From an uncultured Lachnospiraceae bacterium (GTDB lineage Bacteria; Bacillota; Clostridia; Lachnospirales; Lachnospiraceae): DNA of 64,000 bases. Shown piece by piece: positions 9,795 to 18,651 of this stretch (positions are counted from its first letter, which is position 1; each line of letters starts with the position of its first letter). The notes beneath the pieces were generated by a model that searched no databases, was not told the origin of the DNA, and saw only the letters and a list, made by a program, of their open reading frames with translations. The position numbers were made by a program, and so were the translations under genes. Location: NCBI GenBank assembly GCA_947626745.1, contig CANQTF010000002.1:208895-272894 (forward strand), in the 5' to 3' direction.

Positions 9795-12035
9795 ATGGAA
9801 AAGATCAAGGGCTTTATAGAACATATCATATTCCGAAACGCGGGCAACGGCTATACGGTGCTGAATCTCATAAGCGGCGAGGAAGAGATCACCTGTGTCG
9901 GCTTTTTCAAAACCATGGATCAGGGAGAGACGATAGAGGCCGAGGGAGATTACACAACCCACCCGGTATACGGCGAGCAGTTTAAGATAGAGAACTACCG
10001 GATCGTGCCGCCGGAGGATGAGCTGAGCATAGAGCGGTATCTGGGCTCCGGCGCTGTCAAAGGTGTGGGCGCCGCGCTTGCGGCACGGATCGTCAAACGG
10101 TTCGGGGCAGACACATACCGCATCATAGAGGAGGAGCCGGAGCGTCTTGCCGAGATCAAGGGCATCAGTGAGCGCAAGGCGCGGGAGATCGCTGCCGCCG
10201 TGTACGAGAAACGGGATGCGAGAGAGGCGATGACATTCCTGCAGCAGTACGGCGTATCCAATACGCTGGCGATCCGTATCTACGAGCATTACGGGCCGCG
10301 TCTGTACGGCGTCCTGAAGGAGAATCCGTATCAGATGGCAGAAGATATTCAGGGGATCGGATTCCGGATCGCCGATGAGATCGCAGCGCGCGCCGGGGTG
10401 CATACCGATTCCGACTATCGGATCAGGAGCGGCGTCCTCTATGCGCTCATGCTGGCGGGGGCGGAGGGGCACTGTTATCTGCCACAGAATATCCTTCTGC
10501 GCAAGGCGGGGGAACTGCTGCAGCTTGAACCCGCGGTCATAGAGCCGCAGCTTGCGAATCTCGCCATGGACAAGAAGCTGGTCATCAAACGTTCGCCGGA
10601 TCCGGAGGAGGTCTGCCGGGTCTATGCGTCCGCCTATTACTATGCGGAACTGAACTGTGCCAAGATGCTGCATGACCTGAACGTATCCGTGGAAAAAGAG
10701 CTTCTGCCGGCGGAAGAGGCCGGCATCGACGCCAAGATCGGAGTGCTGCAGAAAGAACTGGATATCGAACTGGACGATCTGCAGAGGCGGTCGGTGGCGG
10801 AGAGCGTGAAGAACGGTATCTTCATTCTTTCGGGCGGTCCGGGTACGGGCAAGACCACGACGATCAATTCGATCATACGGTATTTTCTGTCGGAGGGCAT
10901 GGATATCTGTCTGGCCGCGCCGACGGGACGGGCGGCGAAGCGGATGACGGAGGCGACGGGGTATGAGGCCAAGACGATCCACCGCCTTCTGGAACTGAAC
11001 GGCGCGCTCTCGGGAGAGACCGGCTCCGCCAGATTTGAGCGGAATGAAGAGAATCCGCTGGAGGCGGACGTGATCATTGTGGACGAGATGTCTATGGTCG
11101 ATATTTTCCTGTTTCAGGCGCTTCTCAAGGCCATTACGGTCGGGACGCGGCTCATCATGGTCGGAGATGTCAACCAGCTTCCCTCGGTGGGCGCCGGTCA
11201 GGTGCTTCACGATATCATGGAAAGCGAACGTTTTCCGATGGTGGTGCTTGAAAGGATATTCCGACAGGCGGGCGAGAGCGATATCGTCCGGAACGCTCAT
11301 CGGATCCATGCCGGAGAACCGCTTTCGCTGGACAATAAGAGCAGGGATTTCTTTTTCTTAGAGCGGAGCGACGTAAATGTGATCTACAAACATATGATAC
11401 AGCTCATCACAGAGAAGCTCCCTGCCTATGTGGGCGCGCAGCCGTACGACATTCAGGTGCTGACGCCGATGCGCAAGGGCAGCTTGGGCGTGGAGACGCT
11501 GAACGGTATCTTACAGCGGTACCTGAATCCGCCCTCCGAGACCAAGAGGGAATATACGACCGGCAGCGTTCTTTTGCGGGAGCAGGACAAGGTCATGCAG
11601 ATCAGGAACAATTATCAGCTGGAGTGGGAGATCGTCAGCAAGTATGGCATTCCCATTGACAAGGGCGTCGGGATCTTCAACGGCGATATCGGCACGATCC
11701 TGCAGATCAACGAACACGCCGGGGAGGTGGTGGTCGAGTATGACGAGCACAGGCGGGTCACCTATCCTTTTGCACAGCTTGATGAGATCGAGCTTGCCTA
11801 TGCGGTGACGATACACAAATCGCAGGGCAGCGAGTATCCGGCGGTCGTCATGCCGCTGCTGTCCGGGCCGCGCATGCTCTTCAACCGTAACCTGCTGTAT
11901 ACGGGCGTGACGCGCGCCAAGAACTGTGTGACGATCCTCGGCAGCAGAGATACGCTGCAGGAAATGATAGACAACAATTTTCAAAACCGCCGGTACACCG
12001 GACTGGCGGATCGGATCAGGGAACTGATACCGTGA
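9795..12035 (+). CDS. recD2: ATP-dependent DNA helicase RecD2
   Basis: A 5'-3' superfamily 1B helicase of the RecD2/YrrC type, which works without RecBC in repair and replication-fork maintenance. The ATG at 9795 gives MEKIKGFIEHIIFRN, the normal N-terminus; the longer TTG frame begins inside a terminator. The 746 residues contain an N-terminal OB-like region, a helix-hairpin-helix part (GAVKGVGAALAARIVKRFG), Walker A SGGPGTGKTTTINSI, GRAAKRM, Walker B-like VIIVDEMSM and the C-terminal motif AVTIHKSQGSEYPAV. The ribosome binding site is weak. comF starts 17 bp after it, suggesting one transcript. Confidence 0.95.
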   Translation: MEKIKGFIEHIIFRNAGNGYTVLNLISGEEEITCVGFFKTMDQGETIEAEGDYTTHPVYGEQFKIENYRIVPPEDELSIERYLGSGAVKGVGAALAARIVKRFGADTYRIIEEEPERLAEIKGISERKAREIAAAVYEKRDAREAMTFLQQYGVSNTLAIRIYEHYGPRLYGVLKENPYQMAEDIQGIGFRIADEIAARAGVHTDSDYRIRSGVLYALMLAGAEGHCYLPQNILLRKAGELLQLEPAVIEPQLANLAMDKKLVIKRSPDPEEVCRVYASAYYYAELNCAKMLHDLNVSVEKELLPAEEAGIDAKIGVLQKELDIELDDLQRRSVAESVKNGIFILSGGPGTGKTTTINSIIRYFLSEGMDICLAAPTGRAAKRMTEATGYEAKTIHRLLELNGALSGETGSARFERNEENPLEADVIIVDEMSMVDIFLFQALLKAITVGTRLIMVGDVNQLPSVGAGQVLHDIMESERFPMVVLERIFRQAGESDIVRNAHRIHAGEPLSLDNKSRDFFFLERSDVNVIYKHMIQLITEKLPAYVGAQPYDIQVLTPMRKGSLGVETLNGILQRYLNPPSETKREYTTGSVLLREQDKVMQIRNNYQLEWEIVSKYGIPIDKGVGIFNGDIGTILQINEHAGEVVVEYDEHRRVTYPFAQLDEIELAYAVTIHKSQGSEYPAVVMPLLSGPRMLFNRNLLYTGVTRAKNCVTILGSRDTLQEMIDNNFQNRRYTGLADRIRELIP

Positions 12036-12052
12036 CCATAAGGAGCACATCT

Positions 12053-12769
12053 ATGAAAAAAACATTTCTCGGGACATTGACGGATCTTCTCTATCCGCGA
12101 CGCTGTCCTGTCTGCGACAAGGCTGTCATGCCTTTCGGGAGTCTCGTCTGTGAGACATGCGGCGGGAAGACCGCCTATATCAAAGAACCGTACTGTATGA
12201 AGTGCGGCAAGGAGCTGGCGGAGACGGAGGCCGAGTACTGCGGCGACTGTATGCGGCATCGGCATCTGTTTGACAGGGGACGCGCGGTTTTTGCATATAA
12301 AAGCATATCGGATTCACTCTATCGGTTCAAGTATCGGGGCCGGCAGGAATATGCGGCATATTACGCCGCGTGTATGGCGGACCGTCTGGGCGAGTGGATA
12401 CTGCAGTGCAGACCGGACGCGCTCGTGCCCGTTCCGATACACCCCTCCAAGCGCAGGGCGAGGGGCTATAATCAGGCGGAGGCGCTCGCGAGAGAGTTGG
12501 GAGAACTGCTGCATATCGCCGTCGATACCGGATTGATCAAAAGAGTGCGCAAAACGACTCCCATGAAAGAATTATCCGCGTCCGAGAGACAAAATAATTT
12601 GAAAAGGGCTTTCAAAATCTGTCGTAATGATGTAAAATTAAATACGATTATAATTATCGACGACATCTACACGACCGGCAGCACGATAGATGCGATGAGT
12701 CGTGAGCTTCGCAGGGCGGGCGTGAAGAGGATCTATTTCGCGGCGCTTGCGATCGGCAGGGGGTTTTGA
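12053..12769 (+). CDS. comF: ComF family phosphoribosyltransferase-like protein
   Basis: A ComFC-type protein linked to DNA uptake and ssDNA handling during transformation. Its 238 residues begin with a zinc-ribbon-like section with four Cys pairs (CPVC, CETC, CMKC, CGDC). A PRTase domain follows with the PRPP-binding stretch IIIIDDIYTTGSTID near the C-terminus and PVPIHPSKRRARGYNQAE before it. The ATG at 12053 is preceded by AAGGAG at ideal spacing; the GTG at 12032 overlaps the recD2 stop and lacks such a site. It is followed by yvyF as in Bacillus. Competence itself is not shown here. Confidence 0.92.
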   Translation: MKKTFLGTLTDLLYPRRCPVCDKAVMPFGSLVCETCGGKTAYIKEPYCMKCGKELAETEAEYCGDCMRHRHLFDRGRAVFAYKSISDSLYRFKYRGRQEYAAYYAACMADRLGEWILQCRPDALVPVPIHPSKRRARGYNQAEALARELGELLHIAVDTGLIKRVRKTTPMKELSASERQNNLKRAFKICRNDVKLNTIIIIDDIYTTGSTIDAMSRELRRAGVKRIYFAALAIGRGF

Positions 12770-12797
12770 CATAACAAAAGTATAGGAGGGTAATGGC

Positions 12798-13208
12798 ATG
12801 AACGCGAGGAATTGCAGAAAATGTGGACGGTTGTTTAACTATGTGTCGGGGCCGCCGCTCTGTATGGCATGCAGAGAGGCGCTGGAGGCTAAGTTTCAGG
12901 AGGTCAAGGAGTATATTCGGGAGCACGGGCATGTGACGATCGCGGAGGTAGCGGAGGCGTGTGACGTGTCGCAGAATCAGATCCAGGCATGGCTGAAGGA
13001 CGAGCGTCTGGAGCTCGCGGAAGGCTCCGGGATCGAGCTGGAGTGCGAGAAGTGCGGCAAGCCGATCACCAGCGGACGTTTCTGTGAGCAGTGCAAGAAC
13101 AGTATGGCAAATCAGCTCAGCCACAGCATTGAGAAGCCGCAGGCGCCGAAGCCTGCCGAGCACAAGAAGGATGTGCGCGACAACCCGAAGATGCGTTTCT
13201 TGGGTTAG
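12798..13208 (+). CDS. yvyF: YvyF-type flagellar-region protein (TIGR03826 type)
   Basis: The 136-residue protein has an N-terminal zinc-ribbon (CRKCGRLFNYVSGPPLCMAC), a helix-turn-helix-like centre (VTIAEVAEACDVSQNQIQAW) and a second Cys cluster (CEKCGKPITSGRFCEQC). This is the layout of YvyF, encoded between comFC and flgM in B. subtilis; its function is unclear, though a regulatory role in flagellar gene expression is suspected. Here flgM does not follow; two membrane proteins do. AGGAGGG precedes the start. It is probably in the recD2-comF transcript. Confidence 0.8.
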   Translation: MNARNCRKCGRLFNYVSGPPLCMACREALEAKFQEVKEYIREHGHVTIAEVAEACDVSQNQIQAWLKDERLELAEGSGIELECEKCGKPITSGRFCEQCKNSMANQLSHSIEKPQAPKPAEHKKDVRDNPKMRFLG

Positions 13209-13217
13209 GAGATCTGT

Positions 13218-13604
13218 ATGTTAAATGAAAAAAGAATAATCCTGATGACGAAAATGGCTTCCTATGAGGCGAACGAGGGCAGGAAGAACGTTGCGATAGG
13301 AAGCTATTTCCGCAGTGATTATATAGGCTGGCAGGTGCTGAAGTCCATTATAAGTGCAAGCATTGCATTTGTAGTGGTCTTTGGCATGTACATTTTTTAT
13401 GACTTTGAAGTGTTCATGACAGACATCTATAAGATGGATCTGTTGGAGTTTGCCAAGTATATACTCAAACAGTATCTGTGGACGGTCGGTGTGTATGCGG
13501 TGATTTCCTATATCGTCTATACGCTGCGCTACGGCAGGGCAGTCAAAAGTCTCAGGCTGTATCAGATGAACCTGCGCAGACTGTCGGAAATGTATAAGCA
13601 GTAA
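13218..13604 (+). CDS. Uncharacterised two-helix membrane protein
   Basis: I do not recognise a named family. The 128-residue protein has an N-terminal cytosolic section, two predicted membrane helices (about 44-62 and 86-103) and a short basic C-terminal tail rich in Arg, Tyr and Leu. Its ribosome binding site AGGAGATCTGT overlaps the yvyF stop region, and the next gene, another membrane protein, starts about 35 bp after it. The placement just before the cdaA-cdaR-glmM unit suggests an envelope-related role. That is inference only. Confidence 0.75.
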   Translation: MLNEKRIILMTKMASYEANEGRKNVAIGSYFRSDYIGWQVLKSIISASIAFVVVFGMYIFYDFEVFMTDIYKMDLLEFAKYILKQYLWTVGVYAVISYIVYTLRYGRAVKSLRLYQMNLRRLSEMYKQ

Positions 13605-13639
13605 AAATATGTAGGTGTACGGAAACGAAAGGATAAATG

Positions 13640-14602
13640 ATGACTACCTTACTTGTAACAAAGCAGATTTTAATGACTCTATACAGCAGATATGAGGTAT
13701 ACATCACACCGATCTTGAAGTTTATGCTGGCTCTGATCTCGCTGCTGTTCATCAATTCCCGCATCGGGTATATGGAGAGCATTGACAAGCTGACGTTGGT
13801 TTTGATCGTCGCGCTGATGTGTTCGTTCATGCCGATGAACTTTATCATCGTTATGTCGGCGCTGTTTACGGTGCTGCACCTGTACGCTTTCAGCCTGGAA
13901 TGCGCGGCGGTGGTCGGCGCGGGATTTTTGCTCATGTTTTTGCTGTATCTGCGGTTTTCGCCCAAGGATACGATCGTTGTCGTGCTCCTTCCGGTCTGCT
14001 TTCTGCTCAGGATACCTTATGTGATACCGCTCGCTATGGGCCTGATCGGAACACCTGCTTCCGCGGTGTCGGTGGCGTGCGGCGTCATCGCATACTACAT
14101 GATCCACTATGTGGCGCAGAACGTGTCTGTCATCGCATCGATGGCTGACGAGGAGACAGCGGCCAAATTCCGGTTTATCATTGACGGTATCATCAAAAAC
14201 AGAGAGATGGCGGTCGTGATCGCGGCGTTTGCGGCCACGGTGATCGTCGTTTATCTGCTCAGAAGATTGAGCATCGACTATGCGTGGACGATCGCGATGG
14301 TCGCAGGTGTTGTTGTGGATATCATGGTGCTTCTGATCGGCGATCTGATGTTTGACATCAATATCGGCCTGTTCGGCGTGATCTTCGGAAATATCGTTGC
14401 GTTCCTGTTTGCTCTCGTGCTGCAGTTCTTCGTATTCAATGTGGATTACAGCAGAACGGAGAAGGTGCAGTTTGAGGACGACGAGTATTATTATTATGTC
14501 AAGGCAGTGCCGAAGGTCGTGGTGTCCAAACCCGAGAAGAAGGTGAAGCAGATCAACAGCCAGAAAGCGAGAACGGTGCAGAAAACAAGAAGTACGCATT
14601 AA
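13640..14602 (+). CDS. Uncharacterised polytopic membrane protein upstream of cdaA
   Basis: I do not recognise a characterised family. About 320 residues form seven or eight hydrophobic segments, followed by a charged cytosolic tail with an acidic patch EDDEYYYY and a Lys/Arg/Gln-rich end. The ATG at 13640 is 6 nt after AAAGGA and is favoured over the adjacent ATG at 13637. It lies 75 bp upstream of cdaA in the same direction, with an AT-rich stretch between. A link to cell wall or c-di-AMP functions is guessed from position. No transporter or enzyme motif is visible. Confidence 0.75.
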   Translation: MTTLLVTKQILMTLYSRYEVYITPILKFMLALISLLFINSRIGYMESIDKLTLVLIVALMCSFMPMNFIIVMSALFTVLHLYAFSLECAAVVGAGFLLMFLLYLRFSPKDTIVVVLLPVCFLLRIPYVIPLAMGLIGTPASAVSVACGVIAYYMIHYVAQNVSVIASMADEETAAKFRFIIDGIIKNREMAVVIAAFAATVIVVYLLRRLSIDYAWTIAMVAGVVVDIMVLLIGDLMFDINIGLFGVIFGNIVAFLFALVLQFFVFNVDYSRTEKVQFEDDEYYYYVKAVPKVVVSKPEKKVKQINSQKARTVQKTRSTH

Positions 14603-14677
14603 AAAAACATATTTGTAATAAGGATATAAACGGGATATTTTCCGTATCGGCAAAATCGGAAGGCGGTGAGGCGTGCA

Positions 14678-15547
14678 ATGGAGCAACTGAATAGATGGAT
14701 CGCGACATATTTTGTCAATTTGCATATGCCCACCATTCATTGGACCGATGTCGTAGAGATCATCATTTTGACCTTTCTTGCCTACCACATTTTAGTATGG
14801 GTCAAAAATACGAGAGCGTGGGCGCTCTTAAAGGGTGTTGCGGTGATCGCGGTCTTTATTTTGATCGCGGCTGTTTTCAGAATGAACACGATCCTGTGGA
14901 TCGTGACGAACGTATTCAGTATTGCGGCGATCGCCATTGTCGTCATGCTGCAGCCGGAGCTGCGCAAGGCGATGGAAGAACTGGGACAGAAAAATCTGTT
15001 TTCCTCCATACTGCCGTTTGATTCGAGCAGATCCGAGGAGGGACGCTTTTCCGACAGGACGATCAACGAGATCGTCAAGGCTTCCGTTGAGATGAGCAAG
15101 GTGAAGACCGGAGCGCTGATCGTGATCGAGCAGGAGCAGCCTCTGGGCGAGTACGAGAGGACCGGTATTGCCGTGGACGGAATCGTGTCCAGCCAGCTTC
15201 TGATCAATATCTTTGAGCACAATACGCCGCTGCATGACGGCGCCGTGATCGTGCGGGGCAACCGCATCGTATCGGCGACCTGTTATCTGCCGTTGTCCGA
15301 CAATATGACGCTCAGCAAGGAGCTGGGCACAAGGCACAGGGCGGGCGTGGGCATATCGGAAGTGACGGATTCGCTGACGGTGATCGTCTCGGAGGAGACG
15401 GGTAAGATCAGCGTCGCCCATAACGGGCAGCTGGAAAGCGGGCTGGACGCCGACAGGCTGCGCGAGCGGCTGGCGGATATCCAGAATAAGCCGGTGGAAG
15501 AGAGCAAGCGCAAATTATGGAAAGGCAGGTCCAGAAATGAGAAGTAA
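14678..15547 (+). CDS. cdaA: Diadenylate cyclase CdaA
   Basis: This membrane enzyme condenses two ATP into c-di-AMP, the second messenger for K+ and osmotic balance and cell wall homeostasis. The first ~85 residues hold three membrane helices. The DAC domain follows, with the catalytic motifs HDGAVIV and TRHRAGVGISE intact. The ATG at 14678 follows GGTGAGG; a GTG four codons upstream is possible. The 289-residue length is normal. It overlaps cdaR by 11 bp, and glmM follows, the conserved Firmicute operon in which CdaR and GlmM modulate the cyclase. Confidence 0.96.
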   Translation: MEQLNRWIATYFVNLHMPTIHWTDVVEIIILTFLAYHILVWVKNTRAWALLKGVAVIAVFILIAAVFRMNTILWIVTNVFSIAAIAIVVMLQPELRKAMEELGQKNLFSSILPFDSSRSEEGRFSDRTINEIVKASVEMSKVKTGALIVIEQEQPLGEYERTGIAVDGIVSSQLLINIFEHNTPLHDGAVIVRGNRIVSATCYLPLSDNMTLSKELGTRHRAGVGISEVTDSLTVIVSEETGKISVAHNGQLESGLDADRLRERLADIQNKPVEESKRKLWKGRSRNEK

Positions 15548-16817
15548 GCTGACGAAAAACTGGGGACTGAAACTTGGCTCTTTCCTGTTTGCCGTGACGC
15601 TGTGGATCGTCGTTACCAACATCAACGACCCGGTCAGTTCCGTGCGATTCTCGGATGTGCCCGTGACGATCAAGAACGCGGACCTGATCACGGAAAGAGG
15701 GCAGGTCTTTGAGGTGTTGGACCACACGGACGTGATCGATACCGTGACGATCTACGCGCCGCGCTCTATTCTGGATACGCTGAATGAAAACAATGTGATC
15801 GCAACGGCCGATGTGGCGGAGCTGTCCAGTCTGGACACGATCGCCATCAGGCTGTCCACCAATAAATATAACGATGCGCTGGAGAGTATCAGCGGCAATA
15901 TCGACAACGTGAAGCTGAAGATCGAGGAGAAGCAGACCAGATCGCTGCCGATCAAGGCAAACGTTTCCGGAGAAGTCCGTGAAGGATATATTCTGGGAAA
16001 CGTGTCCACGGAGCAGAATCTGCTGCGGATATCCGGGCCGAAATCGGTCGTTTCGCAGATCGCAGCGGTACAGGCGGATGTGGATGTGTCCGGCTTCACG
16101 AGCAACATCGGAACGGACGCGGATCTGCGCCTGTACGACGCGGACGGAGTGGAGATCGACGCCTCCGGTCTGGAACGCAATATCACCAAGGTGCGCGTCA
16201 ACATAGAGATCCTGGAGATGAAGACCGTGCCTGTCAGCTATACCGTGTCCGGAGAACCCGCGGACGGATACCGCGTGACCGGAGAGACAAGGAGCACCAA
16301 GGAGACTGTCGCCATAGCGGGGCGGTCGGCGCTCATGCAGCATATTGATGCCGTGGAGATCCCGGAGGGCGTGATCGATGTCACGGGAGTCGTGGACGAC
16401 GTGACGGTGGCGGTCGATCTGAACGATTATCTGCCGGAGGGAACGGTATTGGCAGAAGAAGGGTTTGACGGGCTGACGGAGATCACGGTATTCGTAGGTG
16501 CGGAAGTGCGCAGGACGCAGCCTGTCCGCACGGAAGATATCCGCATCACCGGCCTTCCGGACGGATATGAGGCGGCGGTTTCGGAGACGGCGGATCATCT
16601 CAACGTCGTTTTCAGAGGGCTGATACAGGAATTTCAGGAGATCAGTCTCAACACCGTGCCTGTGACCGTCGATGTGGCGGCATGGATGGAGGAGAGAGGG
16701 ATCGAGACGCTTCAGGACGATTATTACCGGATCCCGATCACGGTCGGTCTTCCCGAAGACTCCGGGATCACGTGGGAAGAGCAGGAAGTGCTGGTACACA
16801 TTTCGCAGAGAGATTAA
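15537..16817 (+). CDS. cdaR: CdaA regulator CdaR (YbbR-domain protein)
   Basis: An extracytoplasmic, membrane-anchored regulator that binds CdaA and tunes c-di-AMP synthesis. The 426 residues start with one hydrophobic anchor (LKLGSFLFAVTLWIVVTNI), followed by about four repeated YbbR domains recognisable by DVPVTI- and TVPVSYTVSGEPADGY-like segments. The gene overlaps cdaA by 11 bp, consistent with translational coupling, and glmM follows 24 bp later. Confidence 0.93.
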   Translation: MRSKLTKNWGLKLGSFLFAVTLWIVVTNINDPVSSVRFSDVPVTIKNADLITERGQVFEVLDHTDVIDTVTIYAPRSILDTLNENNVIATADVAELSSLDTIAIRLSTNKYNDALESISGNIDNVKLKIEEKQTRSLPIKANVSGEVREGYILGNVSTEQNLLRISGPKSVVSQIAAVQADVDVSGFTSNIGTDADLRLYDADGVEIDASGLERNITKVRVNIEILEMKTVPVSYTVSGEPADGYRVTGETRSTKETVAIAGRSALMQHIDAVEIPEGVIDVTGVVDDVTVAVDLNDYLPEGTVLAEEGFDGLTEITVFVGAEVRRTQPVRTEDIRITGLPDGYEAAVSETADHLNVVFRGLIQEFQEISLNTVPVTVDVAAWMEERGIETLQDDYYRIPITVGLPEDSGITWEEQEVLVHISQRD

Positions 16818-16841
16818 GACAGGAAAGGAATAGGTATCATT

Positions 16842-18191
16842 ATGGGCAGGTTATTCGGTACGGACGGTGTCAGGGGGATCGCAAACGAGGAATTGACGCC
16901 GCAGCTCGCGATGCAGCTCGGGCAGGCAGGCGCGTATGTTCTCACCAAGGAGCATGCGCACAAGCCGACCATTATGGTCGGCTGCGACACGCGGATCTCG
17001 GGCGACATGCTTGCGAATGCCCTGATGGCGGGCGCGTGTTCCGTCGGCGCGAATGCGGTGTATGTCGGCATCGTGCCTACGCCGGCTGTGGCGTATCTTA
17101 CAAGAAAATATAAAGTGGACGCGGGTGTTGTCATCTCCGCCTCCCATAACGCGGTGGAGTTCAACGGCATCAAATTTTTCGACGGCGACGGCTATAAACT
17201 GCCGGATTCGCTGGAAGACGAGATAGAAGCGCTGATCAGAAGCGGTATGCAGGGCGTGAAATTCCCGACGGGCGCCGGCGTCGGCAAGGTCAAGTACCGG
17301 ACGGACGCCAAGGAAGAATATATCAATCATGCGATGAAAGCGGTCAATGTTGACCTGCGGGGCATGAAGATCGTGCTGGACTGCGCGGAAGGCGCCGCTT
17401 TCTACACATCGGTGGAAACGATGAAGGAGCTGGGTGCGGAGGTCGTGGCGATCCACAACAATCCGGACGGAACGAATATCAACGCAAACTGCGGTTCTAC
17501 ACATATGGAAGAACTGCAGGCGCGCGTGGTCTATGAGAAGGCCAACGTGGGTCTGGCGTTCGACGGCGATGCCGACAGGCTGCTGGCGGTAGATGAGCTT
17601 GGCAATCTCGTGGACGGCGATCAGATCATGGCGCTGGTCGGCAATTATATGAAGCAGAACGGCAAGCTGAACAAGGATACGATCGTCGCTACGGTCATGA
17701 GCAATCTCGGCTTTTTCCTGATGGGGGAGCGCAACGGCATTCATATCGAGCAGACGAAGGTGGGAGACAGGTATGTTTTAGAGCGGATGCGGGAGATCGG
17801 TGCGAGTCTGGGCGGTGAACAGTCGGGGCACGTCATTTTTTTGGATGAAAATACGACCGGCGACGGACTTCTCAGCGCGCTGCATCTGCTGCAGGTGATC
17901 GTGGAGACGGGAAAGCCCCTGTCGGAGTTGAAGAACATCATGGAAGTGATGCCGCAGGCGCTCGTGAATGCCAAAGTGCCGAATCACAAAAAAGAGAACT
18001 ACATGGATTATCCGGAGATCGCAGAGGCGATCACGGCGCTGAACGAAAAGTTTGCGGGGGAGGGCCGTGTGCTCATCAGACCTTCCGGCACAGAGCCTCT
18101 TGTCAGGGTCATGATAGAGGGTAAGGATCAGAAGATGATCGAAACGGAAGCAAAAAAATTGGCGGAACTTATTCAGAATATTATGTTATAA
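16842..18191 (+). CDS. glmM: Phosphoglucosamine mutase
   Basis: GlmM converts glucosamine-6-phosphate to glucosamine-1-phosphate for UDP-GlcNAc and peptidoglycan synthesis. The 449-residue protein has the N-terminal LFGTDGVRGIAN, the phosphoserine active site ISASHNAVEFNGIKFF, the Mg2+ loop AFDGDADR and the phosphate-binding RPSGTEPLVRVM at the C-terminus. It is third in the cdaA-cdaR-glmM operon; GlmM is known to inhibit CdaA in other Firmicutes. AAAGGAATAG precedes the start. Confidence 0.97.
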   Translation: MGRLFGTDGVRGIANEELTPQLAMQLGQAGAYVLTKEHAHKPTIMVGCDTRISGDMLANALMAGACSVGANAVYVGIVPTPAVAYLTRKYKVDAGVVISASHNAVEFNGIKFFDGDGYKLPDSLEDEIEALIRSGMQGVKFPTGAGVGKVKYRTDAKEEYINHAMKAVNVDLRGMKIVLDCAEGAAFYTSVETMKELGAEVVAIHNNPDGTNINANCGSTHMEELQARVVYEKANVGLAFDGDADRLLAVDELGNLVDGDQIMALVGNYMKQNGKLNKDTIVATVMSNLGFFLMGERNGIHIEQTKVGDRYVLERMREIGASLGGEQSGHVIFLDENTTGDGLLSALHLLQVIVETGKPLSELKNIMEVMPQALVNAKVPNHKKENYMDYPEIAEAITALNEKFAGEGRVLIRPSGTEPLVRVMIEGKDQKMIETEAKKLAELIQNIML

Positions 18192-18194
18192 CAC

Positions 18195-18223
18195 TTGTGA
18201 TATGTTGAAAAAAATGATATAGT
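18195..18223 (+). promoter_or_regulatory. Promoter of the HPr gene
   Basis: TTGTGA (18195-18200), a 17-bp spacer and TATAGT (18218-18223), with TGA making an extended -10. It starts 3 bp after the glmM stop, so HPr is transcribed independently. Confidence 0.65.
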
Positions 18224-18287
18224 TATCTGTAGGCTGTGATTGGATGGGGGAAATGAGCGGCCAGAATCAGAGTTGGAGGATGAGGGT

Positions 18288-18551
18288 ATGGTAAGCCAAA
18301 AGGTAGTCATCAAGAACCCGACCGGGCTGCATCTAAGACCTGCAGGCATTCTATGCAAGGAAGCGATGCAGTTCAAATCGTTGATAACTTTTACATTTCG
18401 GGATAATACAGCGAATGCCAAAAGTGTGTTGAGCGTGCTTGGCGCTTGTGTCAAGTGTGGCGATGAGATCGAGTTTATGTGTGATGGCGAAGACGAGGAA
18501 GAGGCATTGAAGGCATTGGTCGATGCGATCGAGAGCGGACTCGGGGAATAG
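18288..18551 (+). CDS. ptsH: Phosphocarrier protein HPr
   Basis: HPr carries phosphate from enzyme I to the sugar-specific EII proteins of the PTS and, when phosphorylated on Ser46, serves CcpA-mediated catabolite control. From the ATG at 18288 (8 nt after GGAGG) the protein has 87 residues, with His15 in GLHLRPAG and Ser46 in NAKSVLSVLG at the expected positions. The His argues against a Crh paralogue. The residue after His15 is Leu where Ala is usual. ptsI is not next to it; the gene is monocistronic, between its own promoter and terminator. Confidence 0.93.
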   Translation: MVSQKVVIKNPTGLHLRPAGILCKEAMQFKSLITFTFRDNTANAKSVLSVLGACVKCGDEIEFMCDGEDEEEALKALVDAIESGLGE

Positions 18552-18570
18552 CGCTGATCTGAATTGTTTG

Positions 18571-18601
18571 GCCCGTTGTGTACAACGGGCTTTTCTTTTT
18601 T
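18571..18601 (+). terminator. Rho-independent terminator after ptsH
   Basis: GCCCGTTG TGTA CAACGGGC (18571-18590) forms a perfect 8-bp stem followed by TTTTCTTTTTT. Confidence 0.9.
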
Positions 18602-18651
18602 CGGTGTTCCTGACGGATCATCATATACAAATCAAAGGTGGAGGATAGAAA

